Source: an uncultured Bacteroidales bacterium
GTDB lineage: Bacteria > Bacteroidota > Bacteroidia > Bacteroidales > P3
Assembly (NCBI GenBank): GCA_900314925.1
Contig: OMXC01000015.1
Coordinates: forward strand, 78,933-142,932
DNA: 64,000 nt
Reading direction: 5' to 3'
A program made the translations under genes and the position numbers. Below the pieces are notes generated by a model that ran no database searches, was not told the origin of the DNA, and worked only from the letters and a program-made list of their open reading frames with translations. Each line of letters begins with the position of its first letter. The stretch's first letter is position 1. Positions 8,014-19,440 of the stretch are shown here, piece by piece.

Positions 8014-8724
8014 ATGCCAGAACGCCACCCCGACTCAGCATCACCTTTCTCTGCCCTCAGCACAGAGCAGAAAGCCGAACTCTACAAACGCGCCGCCGAG
8101 CTCTTCAGCGACAACAAACGCGCACTCTTCGACCGCCTTGCGCCGATGCGCACACGCCATATCAGCGTGGTGCTCGAGGACATATACCAGAGCCACAACG
8201 CCGCCGCCGTCTTGCGTTCCTGTGACTGCTTCGGCGTACAGGATGTGCATGTGGTGGAAGCCAACAACCCGTTTAACCCCGCCGGCGACGTCGCCGTAGG
8301 CTCTTCCAAGTGGGTTGACTACTACCGCTACAACAGTATCGGCGAGGTCTACCGCCACCTCCACGCCAAAGGTTACCGCATCGTGGCCACACTGCCGCAC
8401 GAGAACGACACCATGATTGGCGACCTCGACATCAGCCAGCCTACAGCGCTAGTCTTTGGCACCGAGCTCACCGGTCTGACGCAGGAAGCCATCGCCGGCG
8501 CCGACGCCTACGTCAAGATACCCATGTACGGCTTCACCGAGAGCTTCAACATCAGCGTCTGCGCCGCCCTCTCGCTCTTCTCGCTGACCGAGCGCATGCG
8601 CCGCGACCAGTCTCTCCAATGGCAGCTCCCCGACGACGACCTCCTTGACCTCAAACTGCACTGGGCCATGCAGGCCATCCGCGACGGAGAAAAAGTGGTG
8701 CAAAATATCATGCAGAATATGTAA
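8014..8724 (+). CDS. trmH: tRNA (guanosine-2'-O-)-methyltransferase TrmH (SpoU family)
   Basis: 236 aa SPOUT methyltransferase. The three SpoU motifs are in order: SHNAAAVLRSCDCFG (N and R for catalysis), LVFGTELTGLT, and IPMYGFTESFNISVCAAL at the trefoil knot. TrmH uses SAM to 2'-O-methylate G18 in the tRNA D-loop. The N-terminal and C-terminal helices flanking the knot domain match the TrmH subgroup rather than RlmB, which carries an L30e-like N-terminal domain. It is a single-gene unit with its own promoter. Confidence 0.88.
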   Translation: MPERHPDSASPFSALSTEQKAELYKRAAELFSDNKRALFDRLAPMRTRHISVVLEDIYQSHNAAAVLRSCDCFGVQDVHVVEANNPFNPAGDVAVGSSKWVDYYRYNSIGEVYRHLHAKGYRIVATLPHENDTMIGDLDISQPTALVFGTELTGLTQEAIAGADAYVKIPMYGFTESFNISVCAALSLFSLTERMRRDQSLQWQLPDDDLLDLKLHWAMQAIRDGEKVVQNIMQNM

Positions 8725-8739
8725 TACAAAATATTTTCG

Positions 8740-8747
8740 TATATTTG
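8740..8747 (+). promoter_or_regulatory. Bacteroidota -7 promoter box
   Basis: TATATTTG, 44 nt before the ATG at 8792 and 15 nt after the trmH stop. Confidence 0.6.
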
Positions 8748-8791
8748 CAACCTGAAGGAAACAACCATATTAACATATTAATATCCACAAT

Positions 8792-9259
8792 ATGAAAAAG
8801 ATACTCGCTTTCACAGCAGCACTCATGCTCCTCCATGGAGCCCTCTTTGCACAGAATATTAAGTCTGTGCCCGAGAAAGACGTCAAGGTAAACTACGTAA
8901 AAGACTTCCAGCGCCAGGTGAAAGATGCCTCCAACGTGGAGTGGTACCAGATTGACGAACACGCCTTCAAGGTCGTCTATCTTGACGTCGATAAGAGCCG
9001 CCAGGCCATGGTGTTCTCCAACAAAGGCACCGAGACCCACTACTACATCGACAAACAGTACTACCCCGCCGCCGTGCGCGACAGTGTGAGCCACCTTTTC
9101 AAAGGCTATGAAATCACCGACGTGTGGGTGCGCAAGATGCGCGGCAAGATGACCTACCAGGCCCGTATAGCCCAGAAAAAAGGCTTCCTCTGGTGGAAGA
9201 AAGAAGTTGACGTCAAGACCATCAACTGGGAGGTCGACGGCAAGTACATCGGCGAATAA
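8792..9259 (+). CDS. Secreted PepSY-like (DUF2874-type) protein
   Basis: 155 aa with a signal peptide (MKKILAFTAALMLLHGALFA, cleavage near AQN). The mature part has the alternating beta-strand and helix pattern of periplasmic PepSY-like/BLIP-fold proteins, with WYQIDEHAFKVVYLD and two YYIDKQYYPAAVRDSV-like elements. No catalytic residues are evident. Its own promoter precedes it and a strong hairpin terminator follows, so it is monocistronic. The role is unknown; the family is common in Bacteroidota envelopes. Confidence 0.65.
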   Translation: MKKILAFTAALMLLHGALFAQNIKSVPEKDVKVNYVKDFQRQVKDASNVEWYQIDEHAFKVVYLDVDKSRQAMVFSNKGTETHYYIDKQYYPAAVRDSVSHLFKGYEITDVWVRKMRGKMTYQARIAQKKGFLWWKKEVDVKTINWEVDGKYIGE

Positions 9260-9280
9260 GCCGCCAGCCATATAAACGAG

Positions 9281-9309
9281 AGAGGCCCCGCGCTGCGCGC
9301 GGGGCCTCT
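9281..9309. terminator. Bidirectional hairpin terminator
   Basis: A perfect 13-bp GC-rich stem (9281-9293 with 9297-9309) has a 3-nt loop and sits between two convergent genes. The T-run after the stem is weak (CTTATTTGTG). Confidence 0.8.
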
Positions 9310-9322
9310 GCTTATTTGTGTG

Positions 9323-10093
9323 TTAGAAACTTTTGGTAAACATACCGACAAGTTCATCACCAGTTTCCTCCCAACCAGATATGCGGTATACGCTGTCTCT
9401 GTAATCTCCGGTGACATACATGATAGCATTTGTCGCCGATGTGGTGACACTATCTACAGTGAACTTCATTTTAAAACGCGGGAAGTTGCCTGTACCACGA
9501 GCCTTAAAGACCGGTCCCTCGGTATTCCAATTGCTGGTATAGTTGTAATTCCAAATGCAGGTATGGTCGTCTGACACTTGCAACGGCCATCCGCTTCCAA
9601 GAGTGCCGGAAAACACCCAGTCTCCTACAACAAGGTCATCCGGCAAACTCGAGAGAACCTCCGTCACTGTTTTGACAACAGTCCCCGTCATATTCTTTTC
9701 TATGTACCATTCCTGACTGCTTCCATTATAGCGCTTGGACCCTCCGCTTATATCCATGCTCTTGGCATTGATGGCGTTAATAGTAAACTCAATCTTGAAA
9801 TAGTTTCCCGCATTGGCGACAAAGTGATTGCCTGTGAGCGTCCAGTTGTAGGTTTTCCCATCGAATGTAGACGTATGGTCACTCTTTATCGTCAACTCAT
9901 TGCCAGTCAACGCATGGGTACTTCTGTAACCCCATGTTCCAATAATACTGGATTCAGTGATGGCTGGTGTGGCTGTGCCCCCGGCAGAGCCACCGCCATT
10001 AGCTTCCGGTTCGGTGTCGTCCTTGCCACAAGAAACAGCAAGCAGGGTTGTCGCTGCAAGCAGCAATGTCATTGTTTTGATGCTTTTGAACAT
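9323..10093 (-). CDS. Lipoprotein with lipocalin-like repeats
   Basis: 256 aa from the ATG at 10093; the open frame above it has no plausible start. The N-terminus MFKSIKTMTLLLAATTLLAV is followed by the lipobox SCGKDD, so Cys22 should be lipidated. An acidic/Gly-rich linker (EPEANGGGSAGGTA) follows. Two similar beta-rich segments then appear, each with an IIGTW or VVGDW start (SSIIGTWGYRSTHALTGNEL and DDLVVGDWVFSGTLG), which suggests a duplicated lipocalin-like domain common in Bacteroides lipoproteins. The gene has a long leader containing an inverted repeat. The ligand is unknown. Confidence 0.75.
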   Translation of the reverse strand: MFKSIKTMTLLLAATTLLAVSCGKDDTEPEANGGGSAGGTATPAITESSIIGTWGYRSTHALTGNELTIKSDHTSTFDGKTYNWTLTGNHFVANAGNYFKIEFTINAINAKSMDISGGSKRYNGSSQEWYIEKNMTGTVVKTVTEVLSSLPDDLVVGDWVFSGTLGSGWPLQVSDDHTCIWNYNYTSNWNTEGPVFKARGTGNFPRFKMKFTVDSVTTSATNAIMYVTGDYRDSVYRISGWEETGDELVGMFTKSF

Positions 10094-10174
10094 TTTGTTT
10101 GTTTGTTTTTTATTCTCCCGTCCGTACCGCAACAGGCAATCAATAACAAAAGCGTGGCACTGTATGTTCCTCTC

Positions 10175-10296
10175 GCTGATGAAGGTCCTAGGAAAACCAT
10201 AATAAACAAAGATGGATTGACAGTCCACGCCATACGCGCGAACCATTATACCGACCCTGTTTATTGCTGTTGAAAGTTTCCTAGGTTCTCATCAGC
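10175..10296. repeat. Spaced inverted repeat in the lipoprotein leader
   Basis: The arms 10175-10195 (GCTGATGA then CCTAGGAAA) and 10277-10296 (TTTCCTAGG then TCATCAGC) are inverted copies that differ only in the 3-4 nt between the two blocks. A nested pair AATAAACA/TGTTTATT lies just inside. The element is entirely within the roughly 240-nt untranslated leader of the minus-strand lipoprotein. It could be a structured leader RNA or a small mobile element remnant. Confidence 0.6.
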
Positions 10297-10340
10297 AGAT
10301 CGAGCATAACGCTTCATGATTCCTTCTCCGGAATCAAGTG

Positions 10341-10348
10341 CAAAAGTA
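10341..10348 (-). promoter_or_regulatory. Bacteroidota -7 promoter box, lipoprotein
   Basis: TACTTTTG on the minus strand, the only good match upstream of the ATG at 10093. Use of this box implies a leader of about 240 nt. Confidence 0.45.
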
Positions 10349-10415
10349 CATAAAAAAAACAGACTGGCAAAATAAATATTTTTCCAGTCTGGTAAAACAC
10401 TGACTGCTTTGTAGA

Positions 10416-13730
<3,315 letters not shown>

Positions 13731-13807
13731 ATTCTAATCTTCTATTTTGTTTCCAATATAATAACACACAACATCTTGCGGCACACAACGCACCGCACGA
13801 CGCACCG

Positions 13808-13815
13808 CAAAGATA
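13808..13815 (-). promoter_or_regulatory. Bacteroidota -7 promoter box, secA
   Basis: TATCTTTG on the minus strand, 77 nt upstream of the secA ATG at 13730. Confidence 0.6.
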
Positions 13816-13879
13816 CAAAAAATCCTGCACATGCGTAATCTATTTTCAACAAAAAGCGTGCCAACGGCCTTTGCCGTTC

Positions 13880-15226
13880 CTACAGCACCACCACCTGTTT
13901 TGTGGCCGTGCCCTGCGCTGTGCGCACCACCGCGGTGTAGGTGCCGGCCGGCAGGTGCTGCACCTGTAGCGTCGCCATGCGCGGCTCGCCGCTTGCCGTT
14001 CCCACCTCGCCATTTGCCACGCAGCGGCCCTGCATGTCGTAGAGCTCCACGGCCTTGATTTCCGCCTCGCAGCGCACCGTCAGCATGCCGCTCGTCGGGT
14101 TGGGTCCGATCTCGGCCTCCACGGCGTCGGCACCGTCTATGCCAATCTCCGCCAAGCATAGGTCGAAGGGACCTGCCCACGGGCTGTATTCGCTGCGGTC
14201 GAACTGGCAGCGAGCCTTCACGTAGACGTCGTAGTGCGCCGTTGCTGAGAGACCGGTCAGCGCACGCTGTGGCACCCGTATTGTCGTGGCCTCGGCCCCA
14301 TCGGGGTCGAAGCCCGGCGTGCCATAGCACAGCTGCCAGTCTCTGTGGTTGGCGCCGGCGTCCCATTGCACGATGGCTGCGCTGTTGCCCACCTTGGTGT
14401 AGCGTAGTTCGTGCACCTCGGGGCAGCTGTCGCAGTCGCGCCGTATGATGGGGAACAGCAGCAAGTAGGCAGGAGTCTCACCATATGTCCATGATGCATC
14501 TTCTCCGGCTTCGTTCTTCAAACGATAGCTCTGCATGGGGAAAATATAATTATTTACGTTATTGGGTGAGTGCCATTCCTCCCAGGCTTGAGTATAGTCC
14601 TTGTTTCTACCATAAATAGAATCAATCCACGTGTATTTCACTGATAGATACATTGAATCAGAAATGTCAATTTCTGTGTCGAAGTATACTTCATATAAAG
14701 GACGAGTCAAATCCTCATATATAATTACATGGTCATTAATTGGCCATCCTCGTTTACAATCTATAACTTTATCATATGTAAAAGTGTCACGTGTTATTTT
14801 CTTCCACATAATGGCAGACATATGATTTCCATTATTTTGGAATAATTTTATATCTATGGTGTCCCATGAGTTAATTGCAGAGAGCCCATTCCCATTTATA
14901 TATCCTGTTGAGGCATACCATGCGACTCCTTTTACATGTAAAGTGCTGTCTGGGTAAAACCCCCATGCCAAATCTCCATCAATAGAATATGGCATTATTG
15001 TTACCAAATTGTGATTATGTTGTCCAGGGGCGCCTGTCAAAATTGACCATACTGGTGGTGATACTACAGGATTACAATATACACCGTCATGTTGTGTGTT
15101 ATGCATCGAATCAAGTGGGTGATTCATGAAATAGTTGGGTATGCCGATATTGTAGGGCAATGTGTCATACTGCGCGTTAGCGGCGATAACCAATGATATG
15201 CATATTATAAAGATTATTTTTTTCAT
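13880..15226 (-). CDS. T9SS-secreted protein with FN3-like domain, composition mosaic
   Basis: 448 aa. It has a signal peptide (MKKIIFIICISLVIAANAQ), an unrecognised N-terminal region to about residue 245 rich in aromatic and Asn/Asp residues, an FN3-like domain (about 265-350, VNSAAIVQW-type core) and a short T9SS type A domain (EIGPNPTSGMLTV onward). The two thirds encoding the N-terminal region (about 14490-15226) are markedly AT-rich, while the FN3 and sorting part is GC-rich like the rest of the window. This suggests that a foreign passenger was joined to a resident FN3/T9SS tail. The passenger's function is not recognised. Confidence 0.75.
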   Translation of the reverse strand: MKKIIFIICISLVIAANAQYDTLPYNIGIPNYFMNHPLDSMHNTQHDGVYCNPVVSPPVWSILTGAPGQHNHNLVTIMPYSIDGDLAWGFYPDSTLHVKGVAWYASTGYINGNGLSAINSWDTIDIKLFQNNGNHMSAIMWKKITRDTFTYDKVIDCKRGWPINDHVIIYEDLTRPLYEVYFDTEIDISDSMYLSVKYTWIDSIYGRNKDYTQAWEEWHSPNNVNNYIFPMQSYRLKNEAGEDASWTYGETPAYLLLFPIIRRDCDSCPEVHELRYTKVGNSAAIVQWDAGANHRDWQLCYGTPGFDPDGAEATTIRVPQRALTGLSATAHYDVYVKARCQFDRSEYSPWAGPFDLCLAEIGIDGADAVEAEIGPNPTSGMLTVRCEAEIKAVELYDMQGRCVANGEVGTASGEPRMATLQVQHLPAGTYTAVVRTAQGTATKQVVVL

Positions 15227-15263
15227 CTCACGGATAGCATTATGACAATAATATTTCCGGCTG

Positions 15264-15271
15264 CAAAATTA
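15264..15271 (-). promoter_or_regulatory. Bacteroidota promoter, T9SS mosaic protein
   Basis: TAATTTTG on the minus strand lies 37 nt upstream of the ATG at 15226. A TTTG lies about 20 nt further upstream, which is the usual -33/-7 spacing. Confidence 0.6.
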
Positions 15272-15712
15272 CATCTTTTTTCTGTTGTTTGCAAATTTTT
15301 TTTTCGTGGGGTAAAAAAGGGGCTAAAAGATGCTTGATGACAGAGGTTGGTGACAAGAAAATTTTAACATTTGCAAAAGAGGTTCTATTTAACATAACCC
15401 GAAAAAAGCAGGTCTGTAAATCAATATCTTAAGCTACTATGTCTTATATTACTCTTATATTACTCCTTAATTACTCTATATAATAACCTAAGAATGTAAG
15501 AGTTATATATGATTTAATTATGTGTTAATTAAATTTATTTAAGAAAAGCAGTGCTACACGTGTCCTATGGAATTTTAACATTTGGGGGGACGTCTTGGGG
15601 GGCGTTTCCGCCACCTACCAATAAGGCGGGCAAGAAGGTGTCTTGGATATGGCACAAACTGCGTCGGAAAGTATTATTTTGAGGGCATGGGCCAATATAT
15701 AGAAATATTTAT
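15272..15712. other. AT-rich intergenic region before the biosynthetic operon
   Basis: No open frame with coding character is present. The stretch is far more AT-rich than the genes around it, with runs such as TATTACTC repeats at about 15449-15478. The 13-mer ATTTTAACATTTG occurs twice in direct orientation (15361-15373 and 15572-15584). A G-rich patch lies at 15584-15603. It could carry regulatory sites for either flanking unit, but I recognise none. Confidence 0.5.
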
Positions 15713-15720
15713 TATATTTG
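15713..15720 (+). promoter_or_regulatory. Bacteroidota -7 promoter box of the polyene-type operon
   Basis: TATATTTG, 53 nt before the first gene of the operon at 15774. No TTTG is found at the usual -33 distance, so it may be weak or activator-dependent. Confidence 0.55.
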
Positions 15721-15773
15721 CATTGGCGTAAAGAAACGCTGACCACCAACAACGAATTGAAAAACAAACAACT

Positions 15774-17282
15774 ATGAAGAATATCACCTTTGGCGAGATA
15801 GAGAAAATGCTCTTTGGCGGTGCCGAGATGCAGGTGAGCGAGGAACAACTGGCAGGCATGGAGCGCTGCTATGAGTTCCTGAAGGAGTTTGCCGCCGAGA
15901 AGGTCATCTACGGCATCAACACGGGTTTCGGCCCGATGGCGCAGTGGCGCGTGGATGACCGCTACCTGAGCGATTTGCAATACAACATCATCCGCAGCCA
16001 CTCCACGGGCGCCGGCGAGCCGCTGGGCGACCTGTATGTGAAGGGGGCCATGATAGCGCGCCTGACGAACCTGCTGCAGGGTCGCAGCGGCGTGCATCCG
16101 AGCGTGGCGCTGTTGCTGCAGGAGTTCATCAACCGAGGCATCCATCCCTACATCCCCGAGCACGGCTCGGTGGGCGCGAGCGGCGACCTGGTGCAGCTGG
16201 CGCACATAGCGCTGACGCTCATCGGCGAGGGCAAGGTGCACTATCGCGGCGAGTGGCGCGAGACGAAGGATGTGATGCGCGAGTGCGGCCTTGAGCCGTT
16301 GAAGATATACATCCGCGAGGGCTTGAGCATCACCAACGGCACGTCGGTGATGACGGGCATCTCGGCCGTGAACCAGCACTACGCCGAGCGGCTGCTCGAG
16401 CTGAGCCTGCTGACGGCGGTGTGGATGAACGAGGTGGCGGCGAGCTACGACGACTGGATGGCCGACGAGCTGAACAGCGTGCGCCGCCACGAGGGGCAGC
16501 GCTACACGGCGCAGCGCATGCGCGAGCTGGCCAAAGGCAGCCAATGCCTGAGCAAACGCGAGCACCACTTATACAGCGAGGAGCAGAAGGGTAAGAGCTA
16601 TTTCGAGCACAAGGTGCAGGCCTACTACTCGCTGCGCTGCACGCCGCAGATACTGGGTCCGGTGTGGGAGACGCTGCAGAACAGCCGCCGCGTGATAGAG
16701 GAGGAGTTCAACTCGGCCAGCGACAACCCGATAGTGGATCCCGACAGCAAGAACGTGTATCACGGCGGCAACTTCCACGGCGACTACATATCGCTGGAGG
16801 CCGACAAGGTGAAGATAGCCGTCACACGACTGGCACAAACCGCCGAGCGGCAGATGAACTACCTGTTCCACGACCGCATCAACGGCATCCTGCCGCCGTT
16901 CCTGAACATGGGCACCCTGGGCCTGAACTACGGCATGCAGGCCTGCCAGTTCACGGCAACGAGCACAACAGCCGAGTGCCAGACGCTGTCGATGCCCAAC
17001 TACGTGCACACCATTCCCAACAACAACGACAACCAGGACATCGTGAGCATGGGCACCAACAGCGCCCTGCTGTGCCGCAAGGTGATAGACAACGCCTACC
17101 AGGTGATGGCCATCCACATGATAGCCCTGCGCCAGGCGACGGACATCCTGAAGAAGGCCGACATGCTGGCCCCCGCCACCAAGGCCATGTACGACAAGGT
17201 GAACGCCATCATCCCGGCATTCGTGGACGACACGCCGTTCTACGACGAGATTGCGAAAGTGGAGGAGATGTTGAGAAACTGA
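15774..17282 (+). CDS. Tyrosine ammonia-lyase (flexirubin/aryl-polyene type)
   Basis: 502 aa member of the MIO aromatic amino acid lyase family; the Ala-Ser-Gly that cyclises to the MIO cofactor is A135-S136-G137 in GSVGASGDLVQL. Other family landmarks are KVIYGINTGFGPM, LQYNIIRSHSTGAGEP and NVYHGGNFHGDYISLE. The S75-H76 pair at the selectivity position also occurs in histidine lyases. However, the overall pattern agrees closely with what I recall of the Flavobacterium johnsoniae tyrosine lyase, and no hutU/hutI/hutG lies nearby. The reaction would be tyrosine to 4-coumarate plus ammonia, supplying the aryl starter. It is the first gene of the operon. Confidence 0.85.
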   Translation: MKNITFGEIEKMLFGGAEMQVSEEQLAGMERCYEFLKEFAAEKVIYGINTGFGPMAQWRVDDRYLSDLQYNIIRSHSTGAGEPLGDLYVKGAMIARLTNLLQGRSGVHPSVALLLQEFINRGIHPYIPEHGSVGASGDLVQLAHIALTLIGEGKVHYRGEWRETKDVMRECGLEPLKIYIREGLSITNGTSVMTGISAVNQHYAERLLELSLLTAVWMNEVAASYDDWMADELNSVRRHEGQRYTAQRMRELAKGSQCLSKREHHLYSEEQKGKSYFEHKVQAYYSLRCTPQILGPVWETLQNSRRVIEEEFNSASDNPIVDPDSKNVYHGGNFHGDYISLEADKVKIAVTRLAQTAERQMNYLFHDRINGILPPFLNMGTLGLNYGMQACQFTATSTTAECQTLSMPNYVHTIPNNNDNQDIVSMGTNSALLCRKVIDNAYQVMAIHMIALRQATDILKKADMLAPATKAMYDKVNAIIPAFVDDTPFYDEIAKVEEMLRN

Positions 17283-17366
17283 GAGCTGTAAGCTGTAAGT
17301 TTTAAGTGTCCACGCATGCCGCGTCAGACCACTTAAAGCTTAAAACTTAAAACTTAAAACCAAACA
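17283..17366. repeat. Low-complexity TTAAG/CTTAA spacer with hairpin
   Basis: The 84-nt spacer holds TAAGTTTTAAG upstream and its exact complement CTTAAAACTTA within a CTTAAAA tandem downstream, so it can form an 11-bp hairpin. Related A/T-rich word repeats recur in other gaps of the operon (18098-18126, 19352-19433, 28622-28644). Confidence 0.55.
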
Positions 17367-18095
17367 ATGGAGTACGCATTAGTGACAGGAGGTTCGCGCG
17401 GCATAGGCAGGGCTGTGGCTCTGCGGCTGGCCGCCGACGGGATGCCTGTGATCGTCAACTATAAGAGCAACACCGCAGCGGCCGAGGAGACCAAGGCCGC
17501 CATCGAGGCCGCCGGCGGGGTGTGCGAGCTGCTGCCTTTCGACACCGCCGACCCCAAGGCCATAGAGGCCGCCATGGAGCAGTGGGAGGCACGGCACGCG
17601 GACGACTACATAGCCACGCTGGTGAACAACGCCGGCATACGGCAGGACAACATCATGGTGTTCATGACCGACGAGCAGTGGCACTCGGTGCTCGACACCA
17701 CCCTCAACGGGTTCTTCTACCTGACGCGCCGCGTGGTGAAAGGCATGATGACCAAGCGCTACGGGCGGATAGTGAACGTGGTGTCGCTGAGCGGCATCAA
17801 AGGGATGCCGGGCCAGACGAACTACAGCGCCGCCAAGGCGGCGGTGATAGGCGCCACCAAGGCGCTGGCGCAGGAGGTGGCCCCGCGGAAGGTGACGGTG
17901 AACGCCGTGGCGCCGGGCTTCGTGGCCACGGACATGACCAAGGACCTCGACGAGGGCGAGCTGAAGAAGCTCATACCCGCAGGCCGCTTCGGCAAGCCCG
18001 AAGAGGTGGCGGCACTGGTGGCCTTCCTCGCCTCGAAGGAGGCGGCATACATCACCGGCGAGGTGGTGAACATCAACGGAGGGCTGTATACCTAA
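17367..18095 (+). CDS. fabG: 3-oxoacyl-ACP reductase (FabG-like SDR)
   Basis: 242 aa short-chain dehydrogenase. The NADP-binding motif is TGGSRGIG, followed by LVNNAGI. The catalytic Ser-Tyr-Lys are in VVSLSGIKGMPGQTNYSAAK, and GFVATDMT and the terminal YITGEVVNINGGLY are typical of FabG. It would reduce the 3-keto group formed in each elongation cycle. It is the only ketoreductase in the operon, so it must serve all cycles unless the housekeeping FabG helps. Confidence 0.9.
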   Translation: MEYALVTGGSRGIGRAVALRLAADGMPVIVNYKSNTAAAEETKAAIEAAGGVCELLPFDTADPKAIEAAMEQWEARHADDYIATLVNNAGIRQDNIMVFMTDEQWHSVLDTTLNGFFYLTRRVVKGMMTKRYGRIVNVVSLSGIKGMPGQTNYSAAKAAVIGATKALAQEVAPRKVTVNAVAPGFVATDMTKDLDEGELKKLIPAGRFGKPEEVAALVAFLASKEAAYITGEVVNINGGLYT

Positions 18096-18126
18096 GTTTT
18101 GAGTTATGAGTTATGAGTTTTAAATT

Positions 18127-19344
18127 ATGAGACGAGTAGTAATTACGGGAATAGGAATCTGGTCGTGCCTCGGCAACAATGTGGACGAGGTGCGCCAGTC
18201 GCTATATGAGGGCCGCTCGGGCATAGGCATCGACGAGGCCCGCAAGGACTACGGCTACCAGAGCACGCTGACAGGCATCGTGGAGAAGCCTGTGCTCAAA
18301 GGGCTGCTGGACCGCCGCCTGCGCGCCGGCATGAGCGAGGAGGCTGAGTACGCCTTCATGGCCTCGCGCGAGGCTTTCGCCATGGCGGGCGTCGACGACG
18401 ACTACCTGCAGCAGAACGAGGTGGGCGTGCTGATGGGCAACGACTCGTCGGCCAAGGCCACCGTGGAGAGCCACATGCTGATGCTGGAGAAGCACGACTC
18501 GGCCCTGCTGGGCAGCGGCTGGATATTCCAGAGCATGAACTCGACGGTGAACATGAACCTCAGCACCATCTTCCACCTGAGGGGCATCAACTTCAGCGTC
18601 AGCGCGGCCTGCGCCAGCGGCAGCCACGCCATAGGGCTGGGTGCGATGTTCATACGCCAGGGGCTGCAGGACATGGTGCTCTGCGGCGGCGCGCAGGAGA
18701 CCAACCTCTACAGCATGGCCTCCTTCGACGCCCTGGGGGCTTTCAGCAAGCGCATGGACGAGCCCACGAGAGCGTCGCGCCCCTTCGACCGCGACCGCGA
18801 CGGCCTGATACCGAGCGGCGGCGCCGCGGCGCTGGTGCTGGAAGATTATGAGCACGCCGTCAGGCGCGGTGCCCAGATACTGGGCGAGGTGTGCGGCTAC
18901 GGCTTCTCGAGCAACGGCGGCGGCATATCGCAGGCCAGCGAGGACGGCAGCGCCATGGCCATGCAGCGGGCCCTGGCAGAGGCCGGCATGGGGGTGGCGG
19001 ACATCGACTACGTGAACGCCCACGCCACGAGCACCCCGCAGGGCGACCTGCACGAGGCTATGGCCCTGGGCCGCCTCTTCGAGGGGCAGCGCGCCTGGAT
19101 AAGCTCCACCAAGAGCATGACGGGACACGAATGCTGGATGGCCGGCGCCAGCGAGGCGGTATACTGCCTGCTGATGATGCACGGCGGCTTCGTGGCACCG
19201 AACATAAACTTCGAGAACCCCGACGAAGCCAGCGCACACCTGAAGCTGGCCACCAAGACCATAGAGACCCGCGTGGACACCGTGCTGAGCAACAGCTTCG
19301 GCTTCGGCGGCACCAACTCGGCGCTGGTTCTGAAGAAGATATAG
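18127..19344 (+). CDS. Beta-ketoacyl-ACP synthase, full-length (KS-1)
   Basis: 405 aa KAS I/II-type ketosynthase with a complete Cys-His-His triad: nucleophile in SAACASGSHA, first His in NAHATSTPQGD and second His in KSMTGHECWMAGA. The GFGGTNSALVL tail is canonical. It condenses malonyl-ACP with the growing acyl-ACP. It is the only one of the three operon ketosynthases without an extra domain. It sits 31 nt after fabG, in a gap of repeated GAGTTATGA words. Confidence 0.9.
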   Translation: MRRVVITGIGIWSCLGNNVDEVRQSLYEGRSGIGIDEARKDYGYQSTLTGIVEKPVLKGLLDRRLRAGMSEEAEYAFMASREAFAMAGVDDDYLQQNEVGVLMGNDSSAKATVESHMLMLEKHDSALLGSGWIFQSMNSTVNMNLSTIFHLRGINFSVSAACASGSHAIGLGAMFIRQGLQDMVLCGGAQETNLYSMASFDALGAFSKRMDEPTRASRPFDRDRDGLIPSGGAAALVLEDYEHAVRRGAQILGEVCGYGFSSNGGGISQASEDGSAMAMQRALAEAGMGVADIDYVNAHATSTPQGDLHEAMALGRLFEGQRAWISSTKSMTGHECWMAGASEAVYCLLMMHGGFVAPNINFENPDEASAHLKLATKTIETRVDTVLSNSFGFGGTNSALVLKKI

Positions 19345-19351
19345 TGGGTTG

Positions 19352-19433
19352 GAGAAGTTAAGAAGTTAGAGGAGTTAAGAAGTTAAAGAAGTTAAGAAGA
19401 CAAGAAGTTAAAGAAGTTAAAGAAGTTAAGTTT
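19352..19433. repeat. GAAGTTAA tandem repeat
   Basis: Nine to ten degenerate copies of GAAGTTAA (8-9 bp period) fill the gap between KS-1 and the methyltransferase gene. One copy of the same word also occurs at 26891-26899 in a downstream gap. Confidence 0.75.
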
Positions 19434-19440
19434 AAGATAC

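Noticed and set aside
10175..10296. Possible hammerhead ribozyme (CTGATGA followed by GAAA on both arms)
   Set aside because: The sequence between the two core motifs cannot form stem II, and no stem III plus cleavage site fits; the motif appears twice because the arms are inverted copies.
15774..17282. Histidine ammonia-lyase in a histidine-utilisation operon
   Set aside because: No hutU, hutI or hutG gene is nearby and the neighbours are polyene-synthesis genes; the sequence pattern agrees better with the flexirubin tyrosine lyase.
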